Below, piece after piece: positions 36,061-47,879 of a DNA stretch of 64,000 nt (position 1 is the first letter of the stretch; each line of letters opens with the position of its first letter). The stretch is from Sapria himalayana (taxonomy: Eukaryota; Streptophyta; Magnoliopsida; Malpighiales; Rafflesiaceae): contig JAREIK010002254.1 of the NCBI GenBank assembly GCA_029783825.1, positions 1,101,169 to 1,165,168 on the forward strand, written 5' to 3'. The position numbers and the translations under genes were made by a program. The notes beneath the pieces were generated by a model. The model did not search any database. It saw nothing but the letters and a program-made list of their open reading frames with translations, and was not told where the DNA came from.

Positions 36061-38569
36061 GATCTTATCTAGGCCTAGATCTCTTCCCTGCCTTATTCAG
36101 TGACAAAAAAAATTTGTTTTAATGATTTTTTATGGTAAAGGTATGGACAGGACTATGGGTGTGGTGACCATAATAATCTTAATATTTTTATATTGATGAG
36201 GATTTTCAATAATGTTCACCCAATGATATTTATACATTGGTTAAATAGAGTTAAGATGTCCAATATGCTAATCTAGAAGTATATGTTAGATAATAAAAAT
36301 TACAAAGGAATTACACATACATGCATGTAAATTAGTAAAATGATACAAAAAAAATGATATGTGTAGCAACAGTGGCCAATCCAAACACAAATTTTAAATA
36401 TGACATTGAATACTCCCATGCGCCTCTAATTATAAAAAGTTGAAGAAGATCCCCAATGAAACAAAAAAAAGTTGAGATCTTTTCATGCAAAATTCTTCTA
36501 TTTCTTTAGTATATAACTATTGTATACACTCATCAGGATAAACTAACTTCAGTTTCAATTATGTAGGAAATCTTTAATGTTGATCAAAAATTCAAAAGGA
36601 ATTGTTTCATAGTGATGGGCATTATGTTTCAAACCTATATGTATAAGCTGATAATGAAATATATATTACTTCTAAGAAATGATCAACAAAAGTTGATAAA
36701 AAATATATATATTACCTCTACAAAATGACCAATAAATATATATGTTCATATAAGAAGATGATTGAAGATAATTTGTAAAATATATACTTTCAGAACATTT
36801 TGACATAGAGAATAATTTTATTACCACTTTAATTTTAATATTTATGCAGTTAATGATGTCCTAATTAAATGATCATACTTTATAAAAAAATTGCAAGGTT
36901 CAGAAATATAAAGAGATAATCACATTTATAATATTACAATGGTAGAGAAGGATATGCACGTCTTGAGCAAGATATAGTAAGTTATCAATTTCAACATTAA
37001 AAAGGATATTTCACTAATGACTATTATTATTAAATATCTTATAGCTAAAAGCAAAAGGTTGTATTAGTAGTGTTGATGCAAGTGTTTTATCGAAAAAAAG
37101 CACATGGAAAGATAAGAAAGTTTAATATGATTATAGAGTCACTGATTGGCATGTTAATAAGTTAGAATAGTTATGACTTTCAAATTCTATATTTCAAGCA
37201 TGTCTATATGGTTTTCATGTATAAATTATTTATCAAATTATTATTGTTAATACATTTTTGTTGTAGGATGAATTACTAAAAAAGGCTACTAAGATTTGGC
37301 TAACTCTACCTAGACCAAATGTATATTATGTTAAGCATTGGGTAAGCTTAATAATTTAGGACAGTCATGATGCCCATATCACTTTGTTATGCCCAATTCA
37401 TACTTAAATCAATCATCATATATGAAAAAAAAATATGAGAAGAGTGTGAAAAAATATAGGAGATGCAAGGCTCTATAACAACACAAGTCCTTTCTCCTCC
37501 AAGGCCCCATGAGTGGGCTTGAGTACTTCTTAAAGAGAGTACAATTGTAGTCAAAATGCATAGTAGTATATCACAATGTTGAATATGTTTTTATGCCCTA
37601 TAACCTCGGGTAAGTCATCAATATTAAAATTTCATTTGAGGTTATTTGATTGATTTATGTTTATAATCAAGATACACTTTTCTTTTTAATGTTTTAGCAT
37701 TATTTTGTTCTTCAATAGTGGTTCAGACAAATAAATTGAAAGTTGACTATTTTGACCATATGTGTCTCAGACCATGACTTGAGGAACATCATATATAGTT
37801 AAGTATATTCTTCATTTATTTTTTGGAGTATTTTTTAAAAAAGGTTATATTAACCACCAATACTTTTTTGATTATTCATATATATTATAACATATAATAT
37901 TTATATATATTTAAAAATTAATCATTAAATTATTTATATAGAGCTCTTTGAATTTCTTCCGAGAAAAAATATAAGATGGGACTCTCTTGGAAAATAGAAT
38001 GGGTAACATCCAAACTTTTGATTTATAAAATCAACTTATGCAATTGCATCGTTTATTTATAATAGTACTGATATGTATGTTATAATTGATAAATGAGGGA
38101 TGGGGGTTCAAATGTGGCTACTTTGTAATAAGGCTCATTAAAGATAAAATTATTAATCCTACAATCATGATGTCATAGGCTTTAATTAATGAATTCTATA
38201 TAGTTTTATACTTCAAATTATTATTCATATTAATGTTATTATTTTTATTTAATTTCATTTTAATGATAAAAAACACATTCTCAAGTAGAATTTGATAGGC
38301 TATTTTTTCATTTTATGTAAGCATGAATTATGTTGATGCACCATGTTATTGCATGGTTAGTTCCTCATCTACTATATGAATTTTTCTTATGTCTTTTCTA
38401 ACAATGTTTATTATTTATATGTCTATATCAAAAAAGGGAAACGGAAAAAATATAGCTGATTTATTTTTCATTTATGTTATTGCAAATTTACACACTATGA
38501 TATATATGTATACAATCTTGGGAGGTGGTATAGAGAATAAAAAAAAAGGAGCAAAAAACAATTAGATTT
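36061..38569. other. AT-rich interval with short unassigned frames
   Basis: A decayed frame at 37,268-37,600 reads DELLKKATKIWLTLPRPNVYY.. and GPMSGLEYFLKESTIV, interrupted by stops. I do not recognise it. It lies left of a probable CACTA 3' end and could be a remnant of that element's second gene, but nothing proves this. Confidence 0.35.
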
Positions 38570-39082
38570 TATGTTTTTAGATGTGACGTTTATGTTATGC
38601 CTTGTAGGACATAAACATCACTCTAATTGATAATAAAAATTTCTGGATTTTTGGATGTGACTTGTCTCATTTTACCACTAATTATTTCATTTTGTTGTAA
38701 TGTATTATAATTAATTTATCAGCATTGAGGAACTATAAGTTATGAACAATATGTACATAAATTAATTTTATATATTAAACAATGAATAATTTAAAAATCT
38801 ATATGTTAATTGGTCAAAACTAATCTAGAATCATTTATATTGATATGACACCAAAATTCAAAAGTGATGGATTTATTGTGACACTACATATGTATCTGAC
38901 ATTGCTCAATTCGAAATTAACCATCACCAAAAATATATGTTTTCGCTTCTAAATCAATCATATTTTATTTTCTTTGGTATTAATTCCAAAATATCACTAA
39001 ATGGTGCAACGTGTTGTTGCAACACCTAACATTTATAGTGTCACATTTTAAAAGTCACCATATGCACTTTTCCTTTTAGTGA
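38570..39082 (+). mobile_element. Probable CACTA element 3' end with subterminal repeats
   Basis: The segment ends CTTTTCCTTTTAGTG at 39,068-39,082, close to the CACTA 3' terminus (TTTTCTTGTAGTG). Upstream lie several inverted or direct copies of GTCAC/GTGAC words, typical of CACTA subterminal arrays: ATTTTAAAAGTCACCATATG, GACACCAAAATTCAAAAGTG, and GTGACGTTTATGTT facing ACATAAACATCAC at 38,584-38,623. The matching 5' end (CACTA..) was not found, so the element's extent is unknown. Confidence 0.4.
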
Positions 39083-40084
39083 TTTCCATGGTTTGCAAGC
39101 ACTTGAACAGAGTAGTAGGCATGTGAGGATCATTATATTCATATACTACTTTGTACAATTTAACTTTACCTTTGAGTAAAAAAATTTTAAACTTGTATAA
39201 TTGTACAAACTATAAAATGAGAACTATTTTTTTGTAGAATAGAGTTGATTTTCAAAGTTCATTCTTATATCTCTCTTTCTCTCTCTCTCTCTCTCACCTC
39301 TATCTCGCTCTCTATCTATCTTTATCACATCTCCTTAGAAAACAACTACACATTCTTAGATGATAATAATCCAAGGGATGCATTATTAGATATTATATTT
39401 TTCTTGCAAATGAATGAGTTAGTTATAATATATATGGTAATTAGGATTTTAATTTTCAATTTTCATGATTTATGATTTCTCATGGTTATTCTATAATTCA
39501 TTAGATGTCTTTCATAGATTATCTTAGATTATTATTATTTAATACTCTATTTAAATATCATGAATATTTATTACATGATCCATATTTTTTCAAAATATAT
39601 TACATATTATTCCTATTTAGGTAAATAAAAATTAGAATATATGAATTATAGTGTTAATCATCGAAATTCACTTAATTAATCTAGGGATTTCTTTTCTCAT
39701 TCCTATTATCCAATAAATTTTACAAGTTCTTGCACAATTATTCAACACAACTACCAACTAATTTTACTTGTGTTTCTCATTTCAAACTCTTACACAAAGA
39801 AAATTCATCCTAGTAAATAATTCTAATTCCTAATGAAAAGATGTACATTTACATGGTGATTTTTCCTTAATCACTTTTGAGTAATAATTATTGATAGTTA
39901 ACCAAAATTTAATTAGTAAGGCTCTTGGATTTTTTTATATTTGTTTTTGTATGAATTTTTCATACTTTTGGCATTTTGGCTCAAGGTTTAGTCTTAGTAG
40001 AGTGTGAAATTACAATGACAGTAGGCTGAACTTGGGTGAAAATGGAGTTCACATGTATTTATGAAAATTTCTAAGGTATTGCAA
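39083..40084. other. AT-rich interval with a CT microsatellite
   Basis: The only structure is a pyrimidine run at 39,271-39,325 (CTCTCT with CTAT variants). The 76-codon frame across it is an artefact of the repeat. Confidence 0.6.
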
Positions 40085-40440
40085 ACTTGTGATCTAAAAT
40101 TATTCAGTAAGTAGAAAACTTCATGAGTTCACAGATACCTGGGAAACTATGGGTCATCTTTACTAGATAGAAAGCTTTAAAATTTCTCAAGTACTTGTGA
40201 AACAAAAATATTTCGTATGATAGAAAATCTTAAGAGCTTAAAAGAACTTGCAAATTTTGAGTCATTACATTAATTGGATAGAAAGCTTTAGAAATTCACA
40301 AGTACATGATAGGTTTGAAAGATAAAGTTTATGGATCAATGGACTCGACATTTCAAAAATACTTGCAAAATTCAAAGTGTGATCATAATTGGATAAGAAG
40401 CCTTCTTCAATTCGCAAGTACTTGCCAACTACTCAAATCA
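40085..40440. repeat. Degenerate minisatellite with CAAGTACTTG palindrome
   Basis: About five imperfect units of 60-75 bp. Each holds a variant of TTC.CAAGTACTTG..AA followed by TGAGTCAT..TAATTGGATAGAAAGCTTTA. The last unit has a perfect GCAAGTACTTGC palindrome (40,414-40,425). No coding potential. Confidence 0.7.
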
Positions 40441-40984
40441 CTTGGAACATATTGAATTCTCGTGCTATTTTGTAACTTTGATATTTTTTTTCATCAAATG
40501 AGTTGTAAACACATGTAGATTGCACCAAAACTATATAATGAGAGCTATTATTCTTATTTCCATATTTTCTATCATTATTGTTGCTTAGAATAAAATTACA
40601 CAATTCAATTTTTTCCTCCTTTCCTCCTTACTTCTCTTTTTCTACCTCCCTCCTTACAATACTACCTACATATTTTTTGGCAATAAACATACCAACTTAT
40701 TTGAGTTATTTCATAGTATTTTTATAATATGTTTGTATGAAAGATACGCTTATAATGAAATGAAATCACTAAATAGTGATTTTGATAGAAATAAATGATT
40801 AGTAGTAAAATCAGATATAATTTGAGTATGGTTTGTTAACTTGATAGAAAGTAAATAAGGAAGGTAGAAATGTAATGGAAATTCATGACATTTTTAATGT
40901 TATGACTTGGGTACAATAGCACAAGCCTGTTGAGTAGTAGTGACAACTTTTCTTGGTTGACTCGTTTTGTGACTTTGTCACAAT
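40441..40984. other. AT-rich interval, no gene recognised
   Basis: There are no notable frames. A pyrimidine-rich patch TCCTCCTTTCCTCCTTACTTC lies near 40,613-40,634. Confidence 0.5.
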
Positions 40985-42200
40985 ATTAAAATATATCATT
41001 TATAACATGGTCCAAAAAACTTATTAGGTGATTGATTTCATACAAAAAATATATACAACTATATTGATTATACAAGTATTAAATGTAAAGATGTATATAA
41101 GAATAGATATTGATCTCATAAGAATTATATGAGTAGTTTGACTAATGAATAGAGAACTAACTATTGCTCCATTTGAATGGATAAACTTGGGTCTATAAAA
41201 AAAATACTTAGACTCTAGGATTAGCTTATTATTAATGAGATTTTTATATTATTGAGACAAAATTATATTATTGAGTTTTTTATATTTGATTCTCAGATGA
41301 AAAATAGATTGACATTGAATTGACCCAATGGCCTATTGGAATAAAAGATTGTTACCAACCTTGGATTGTCACTACTAAGGATAGTCCCCTCATAGTTATG
41401 TCTTTGTTGTGTTAACATTGAAACCATACTTGTTTTATTTATAAGTCATCCATACTTCTACTCCTTTCAGGAAATATGTGAACTATTCCCAACGACTAAT
41501 TCGAGTATGCATTTTTATTCTATGACCTCCAAAGTCATAAAAAATATTAAGTAATGTGGTAATAATTATATTTGTAATTTTAGCTTTATGAGTACTATAC
41601 TCATATAAAGTAACATATATTTTATTATTTTTTTTACTTATAGAAATTATAGAAGAAAAAGTAATTAGTAGAGATGTCATCACCCTAAAAACACCTTCAC
41701 TTGAATGTGTCCCATGATTTACATATCATCATCTAACATAGCTAATACATAGCTCAAACACAATGAAAAAACTCCTAGGTTAGATATTTTAAGTAATATC
41801 TACATCTTCTTAAGGTTAGTTTTTCTAGAATATGCATTATAGAATAGTTATAAATTTGTTTGTGCTTTTAGTTTTGTAAGCATGATTGCTTAAATTAAAC
41901 TTATATATACTTAGGGTTCCATGCATTAATATCTTACTAGATTAGAGCAAAAGCGATATCACTTCTTTTAGGTCGAATCTCATAAGTGTGTTCCATGACT
42001 TATCTATTATTATCTATCACGACCAACACCCAAAAATCCATATTAGAGTGGAACCCTAAATCTATATTATAAATAATATCTACATCTATCAACATTCTAA
42101 ATATAACATTATTATAATTAAATGTTATAAAGCTTAATTATCATACACAAATACAATACACTAGCTATAGATCCTTATTTAGCCTAACATTAAAAAAAAT
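40985..42200 (-). mobile_element. Minus-strand Gypsy LTR, 3' part, decayed
   Basis: Read leftwards it matches the 3' half of the family LTR: ACTTATATGAGTATAGTACTCAT-type words, the TAAGTATT...TATAGACCCAAG region (41,180-41,210), the paired ATATAAGTTTAATTTAAG and ATGGAACCCTAAG, and an end near 40,985 resembling TGT.ACAATATTAAAATATA. It faces the plus-strand LTR that follows, so the two lie head to head around 42.3 kb. Confidence 0.5.
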
Positions 42201-42527
42201 CACATGAGATATTTCATGGTGCATATCATCGATTTGAAAGTTCATAATGAAAACTGGCATGCCAATCTAATTTTGAAATCTTATTCATAATCAATCCATG
42301 CATGTGTTAGCCTTTAATTTGACTCTAAGTTTGAGTTAGAATTCATGTCGCCTAGAATTTTACATGGGCTCGAAATCCGAACCCCCCTCTTCTTTTTTAG
42401 CAAAATCACTAAGTCACCATTTTATACATTGGGGTCCCATTAAGCTACTACATGGCTTTTAAAGTTGGAAGTCATAACATTAGTTCAAATTCATGACTCT
42501 ATCATCTCTTTAAATCTCATCAAGAGT

Positions 42528-42840
42528 GAAAAAGTCATGGTGGAAAATGAATGATGTGACTGAGGTAATTATTTTCTGGAACTAATAGTCGTGATCATAA
42601 GAATGTAGAGAACAAAAAATAATCTCTCTGAAGCATAAAGTAATGGTAGCAAGAATGACCATTATTGAGATAATTATCTTCTAGAACACAAATTCACAAT
42701 GGTAAGAATATCACAATTGAGATATTTTTTTTTTCTTGAATGCAAAGTCATAGCAAAATGATCATGACTGAGGAATTTTCTCTTTGAGTAAAATGTTATA
42801 GTAGGAAAAGTTTTCTGGGACTAAAAATTACTTGGTGAAA
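42528..42840 (+). repeat. ~53 bp minisatellite in Gypsy U3
   Basis: About six degenerate units of the form AAGTCATGGT..AAGAATG..CAT.ACTGAGATAATT.TCTTCTGGAAC. Similar but differently organised GTCATGAC/CATGGCC arrays occur at the same LTR position in copies 1-3. Confidence 0.65.
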
Positions 42841-43088
42841 TAAGTTGAGCTGTAGCTTTTTAAGTTTATTGTGAATACGCTTTTTAATTCTTGACTATAA
42901 ATTATCTGGTCATTATTTTTATTGCCATGAATTAGAGTTCCAAAGAAGAATTATCTTAGTTATAGTATTCCGTTGCTTTTATAACTTTTACACTAGATAA
43001 TATTTGAAGTGATGACAAATTGTGACTTCAACCTAATGTTTTGGCTTCCAACTTGAATAGTTGGACAACAACTATATGGGACCACAAG

Positions 43089-43098
43089 CTATAAAAGG
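43089..43098 (+). promoter_or_regulatory. Possible LTR TATA box
   Basis: CTATAAAAGG is followed by GGGGCTTAGAG inside the LTR, between the U3 minisatellite and the conserved R/U5-like half. The position and sequence suit an RNA polymerase II TATA box. It is not conserved in LTR 1 at the same place, so function is uncertain. Confidence 0.3.
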
Positions 43099-44543
43099 GG
43101 GGCTTAGAGATTTTTGATAAAAAAGGGAAAATTGATTTTTGAGGCTAAGAGCATGCAAAATAGTATGAATTTCAACGCCTACATATGATTAAATCATGGG
43201 AAAATGTAAGCAAGGATTCATTAGGAATAAGATTTGAGACTTAGATCATCATGCTGACTATCATTGACAACTCTTAATTTGATGATATGAACTATACAAA
43301 AAGTATTGCATTAATTTTTCCTCAATGGCATGCTAAATAAGAATCTATGGTTAGTTTATTGTATTTATATATGATGATTGAGTTTGCATAATATTTAATG
43401 TGTTAATGTTTTGTTTGAAATATTGATCGATGAAGATATTATTTAGAACATAGATTTAGGGTTCCACACTACTATAGATTAGAGAATATTCATCATGGTA
43501 GATGTTTATAGGTATGTCATAGGACAAAATCAAGAGATTCAACCTGAAAGAAGTGACAACCTTTATACTCTTATCCAATGAGATAAACCTATATATAAAC
43601 CCAAAGTTTATATAAATCTAATTGATGCAAGTATGATGCTCACGAAGTCAATAGCACAAATGATTTTATAATTTAATTCATTATGCATGTTCTAAAAAAA
43701 ACTAAACATAAGATAATGTGGATATTATGTAGAATATTTAACCTAAGAATTTTACCATATTATGAGAGTCATGTAGTAGTTATGATTGATTGTAAGAAGT
43801 ATTCATGTGACATATGCAAGTGGAGGTGTTTTATAAGGTGATGACATCCCTATGAATTACTTTCACTTTAATGGTTTCCATAGATGACATTAATATGAAT
43901 TCATATGTTGATTGACATGGGTATGGTACAAACAAAGTCAATAGAACAATCATAATTATTACCACACTACTTCACATCTTTTATGCTTTTGGAGATTGGA
44001 AAATAAAAATAAATAATCAAAGCAGTTATCAAGGGTAGTTAATATGTTATCTAAAAGGAGTAGACATATGGATAACTTATGAATTGAATAAGTATGGTTT
44101 TGGTATTGAAACAATAAAGGCATAAATATGAGGGCACTATTTTTGATAGAGATAGTCTAAGGTTGATAATTACCTTGTATGACAAGAAAGCACTAGCTTA
44201 ATTCATTATCAATATACCCTTTGTCCTAGAATCAAACACAATGTCATCCCAATAATATAGAAATATCATCTTACATAAAGAAGTAAATCAACCATTGAGT
44301 CTAAGTATCTTTTTTAGATTCAAGTTTATTTATTCAACTCAAGCAATAGTTAGTTTACTATTAGTAAGTCAAACTGCACACATAATCCTTATGGGATCGA
44401 TATCTAGATGTATATTCATTTTTCTGACTTGTATCTCTTATAAACTTATTGATCTCCATTATACGAAATGAATCTCCCAATGATATTTTGAGATTTTGTA
44501 AAAAAAGATATGTTTTGACATTGTAATAAAGTCAAAAACCTAT

Positions 44544-44561
44544 TGGCACTATTGTTAGGGA
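44544..44561 (+). promoter_or_regulatory. Primer binding site (tRNA-Asp type), all differences are transitions
   Basis: TGGCACTATTGTTAGGGA differs from the Athila-type site TGGCGCCGTTGCCGGGGA at six positions, all G-to-A or C-to-T. It begins about 16 bp after the LTR end. Confidence 0.75.
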
Positions 44562-44975
44562 TTATTTTAATTTGGTTGGTCAACTTGATTTCGGATAGCT
44601 ATCTTTGCAAAGGATATTTTCTATTTCTAGTTAATTTGATAATAAAATTTTTACTTAGTGTTTGTTTTGTAGCCACCATACTTGTATGAGCTATAGATTT
44701 GGAACTAAGTTAACTCCTATGGACCCAAAAATTAAAAGGATAAGAACTATTTTAATAGTAATGAAAATTACCAAGATGTATAGAACAAGCTATCCAATAA
44801 CTTATTCCTTAGTACGGCTATGAATATTTTGAGTTGATGCTCGACCCCGTATTTATGATATAAATTCAATGTGGTAGATGATTTTCAAAAGATTTAAATA
44901 GTCATATTGAAATGTTCTAGGTGCTGTGCAATATTATAAAGATGAATAAAGTTAGCAAGTGTGCTATAAGGTTCT
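44562..44975 (+). mobile_element. Truncated Gypsy internal region (5' leader and gag start only)
   Basis: After the primer binding site the sequence follows the element leader: TTTTAATTTGGTTGGTCAA, then GAACTAAGTTAACTCC.ATGGACCC. Around 44,817-44,960 broken gag frames (YFELMLDP, then EMF..VLCNIIKMNKVS) match the 24,330-24,440 region of element A. It then passes abruptly into the next LTR at about 44,976, so most of gag and all of the protease are deleted. Confidence 0.6.
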
Positions 44976-46322
44976 GATGCTTATTAATTGGTATTCAAAT
45001 TACTGGATATTATTAAGTATTTTGTTACTATTAGGTGATTTATAAGCATGGAATCGAGATGTAATTGGATTAATTTTATGAATTTAGAGTTTTTGTGAAT
45101 TTTTATGAATATTTGTAAAATTAATAAGTTTTTGGAGGCTTTTGGTTACTTTCTAATTATGGATTATCAAATAGTTTTGGTGTCTATTTTGGCTAAAACT
45201 CTTAATTATTAGTCATGATAATTTTTATATATCACAACACTACTACCTCGTTAAAATAATCTTTCAATTATGCACTATATTCTTTGTGTCTACAATATTA
45301 TCATGAAGTCATATCTATACTTATCTTATAATAATTAGATCTCTACAATAATAATTTCATATCATAGTAACCAAGATTCTCATTAATGTTGAAAGATGTC
45401 ACCACCCTCCATTTTAATTATGTGACTCACATACTTAAGGTTAAACCCTTATGAGAACATTCTATAAAATATCAATTTTAATCGATAACTAGTTCTTCAA
45501 AGACATGTATAATGGATTGGAATAAAAAATTATTGGTATTTTTGGCCTCCTATGCATCATACTCTCAATGATTAACATACCCAAATTAAGTTTAAATATA
45601 TAAGCTTATCTTGTACAAAATAGTTGGAAGGATTATCACTTCCTTCCTACCATATGCACAAGTAAGCCTTGTAGTTTATTTATCACCATCAACCATGATA
45701 CTTGAGATAAGAGAATAAGAATTTACATATAAAATAACTTTCAAGGGTAGTTGGTAAGTTACCTAAAAGGTATGGAATTGTGAATGACTCTCAAATAGAG
45801 ATGATTTCTTGTCTCGATTGTAAAGTACCAAGGAGATAGCTATAATGGGACTATTATTTGAACACATAATTACCTAAATGGAGATAGCTATAAAGTACCA
45901 AGGGGATAGCTATAAGGGGACTATCATATAAGATAGTGATTACCTAAAAGGTTTGTAATTACTATCTTATATGATGTTAGTGAAGTGGTCAATGCATAAG
46001 AATTGAACATTTTTTATGTATCCAAACTAAATATAACTCAAACTATTTGAATAAGCATCACATACATTAAGTAGGCGAATCATAGGATCTAAGATTAAAC
46101 TAAAACCCATAATTATCTTCTTTACTTGAAAAGTATTGTCCCATTATTAGTTGATTAAACTACTAATATAATATCTATTGGATCAATATCTAGTATAAAA
46201 TCCTCTTTACTACATGCATCAACTATATACTTATGGATTTTAGTTGATAAGATACTCTTACCTATAAGCTTTTGAGATACTGTCTAACTAATAAAATCAA
46301 GTGGCATAATAAAGTTATAATA
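44976..46322 (+). mobile_element. Gypsy element B, left LTR with internal deletion
   Basis: The first 400 bp match LTR 1 from 3,140 (TTACTATTAGGTGATTTATAAGCATGG, TCTATTTTGGCTAAAACTC, TATTATCATGAAGTCATA). At about 45,395 it jumps to sequence matching LTR 1 near 4,940, so about 1.25 kb including the CATGGCC array is missing. It ends AAAGTTATAATA at 46,322. A 52 bp hairpin lies at 45,923-45,975, next to a local duplication of AGTACCAAGG.GATAGCTATAA. Confidence 0.65.
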
Positions 46323-46328
46323 AGTTTT

Positions 46329-46346
46329 TAACATCATTATCAGGGA
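46329..46346 (+). promoter_or_regulatory. Primer binding site remnant of element B
   Basis: TAACATCATTATCAGGGA follows the LTR by 6 bp and precedes TTATTTAGTTTGGTTAGTCAA, the segment that follows the site in the other copies. It is more decayed than the site at 44,544. Confidence 0.5.
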
Positions 46347-46539
46347 TTATTTAGTTTGGTTAGTCAAAGCAAAATGATATAATTATCATTGAGAAAACAT
46401 AATTTTTTTAATAGTTTAGATAGAATCAATTTTGATAAAATTTCTTGGATCCAATAGCTAGTTGTTTTATTATTTGAAAAATAAATTATTTTGTTTTGTA
46501 TTTTGTTTGTTACATTACTTATTTTTTTAGTCACGTATT

Positions 46540-47400
46540 ATGAGCATAAGCTTATGACTGAGTTAACCCCTCCAAACTTAGAAATTGAAAGAAACAAGAG
46601 AGAAATTTTAAAATAAAGAGCTGACAAAGAGTATAAGGTAGAAATTAGTAGTAATAGAGAGCCTCAATGTGGTGATGGGCAAGATATCTAATAGCCCATC
46701 CACCACCACACATTGGAAGATTTTTTGTGCCCCATGATGATAGACATTTAATTAGGTATTTAGATGCAACTAGTGAAAAAAGCTTTTTTGAATTGAAGTT
46801 GAGTCTGATAATGATGGTTCAATATCACAAGTATAATAGAAAGATATCGAAAGATCTTAATGGATATGTTGCAATATTTTTGTAGCTATGTGACATGGTA
46901 AAGGTGATCGAAGTTAGTTTCGATGCAATAAGATTATGTCTATTTTTATTCTCATTAAGAAGATAAAGTATGGAGTTCGTTCAAGTGGTTGTCTAATGGC
47001 TCTATGAAGAGATGGGATAAACTTGTGATGGCTTTCTCACTAAGTCTTTCTCAACAAAAATTACTTCTTAGTTATGGAGTGAGATAAGTTAGTTTCGATA
47101 AGATAAATTAGAAATTTTAGATGTTTGAAACTATTTTAATGATCTATTGAGGAGGTGTCATTAACATGAGGTTTGAGTTATAGTTCAAAGCACAAACTTT
47201 CTATAATGGGCTAAATTATGCAACAAGATATATGATTAATGCAGCTATAGGCAATTCAATTATGAATAAATTATCAGAGGAGGCATATTACTTGTTTGAT
47301 GAGCCAGCAAAGAACAAATACAAAATCTAGCCTATCATTTCTTTGAAAGTCGACAAGTTAGAGTGTTGGTGTTGAATTAATTTATTGCAATTGAAGTAAA
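46540..47400 (+). pseudogene. Gypsy element B gag pseudogene
   Basis: The frame seems to start near MTELTPPNLEIERNKRE (about 46,555). Capsid segments follow in shifting frames: LCDMVKVIEVSFDAIRLCLF (about 46,890-46,950; usual ICDTVKxNGVSxDAIRLRLF), FYNGLNYATRYMINAAIGNS and IMNKLSEEAYYLFDEPA (47,196-47,310). The order and spacing equal those of element A. Several stops and frame changes show that it is dead. It would have formed the capsid of virus-like particles. Confidence 0.8.
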
Positions 47401-47879
47401 AAAGAAGGCTTTCCCAAGGATGTTTGAAACCAAAGAAAAAAAAAGAAGTGAATCAAGAGAAATTATCATTTTTAAATCATACGAAATGGTGGACTTAGAT
47501 CCCATATATCAAATAGAGGAAGTAATTGATTCCAAAAAAAAGGATATGTATTCCGACCCAATAATAATATCTTGATGCAATATCATCGAATATAAAAAAA
47601 TCATGATGGTGTTTCATATGGAGACCATGGGAGTGAGATATAGAATGCTAGGAAAACACCAGATAACTTTGGGAATAATTAAATAAATTATAATAATCAA
47701 GAAGGATCAAACTTGAATTATCAACCTCCAAGGAGAGATAAGAAGTTAACTCTAGATAAAATCATGAATGTCATATTAATATAATTAAGAAATAGAAATG
47801 ATAACTAAGACACACAACTAGAGAGGCTTAAAAATAGATTGGATGACATAAGTTTGGAAAAGAGGAAAATAAAGAATTA

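Larger units (their letters stand above)
42430..44527 (+). mobile_element. Gypsy LTR (plus strand), left of a truncated element
   Basis: From about 43,200 onwards it follows the order of LTR 1 from 4,440: the ATTGACAACTCTTAATTT segment, GATAAACCTATATATAAAC (43,582), TATGATGCTCACGAAGTCAATAG (43,630) and a second TATGGTACAAACAAAGTCAATAG (43,924). It ends at about 44,527, just before a primer binding site. Its U3 contains a 53 bp minisatellite (42,528-42,840) in place of the CATGGCC repeats of other copies. Confidence 0.6.

Noticed and set aside
37260..37610. Frames DELLKKATKIWLTLPRPN and GPMSGLEYFLKES as a possible host gene
   Set aside because: Interrupted by stops, no family recognised, and close to a probable CACTA end; left as unassigned.
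42528..42840. CRISPR-like array of spaced repeats
   Set aside because: The whole unit repeats degenerately with no unique spacers; it is a minisatellite in an LTR of a plant genome.
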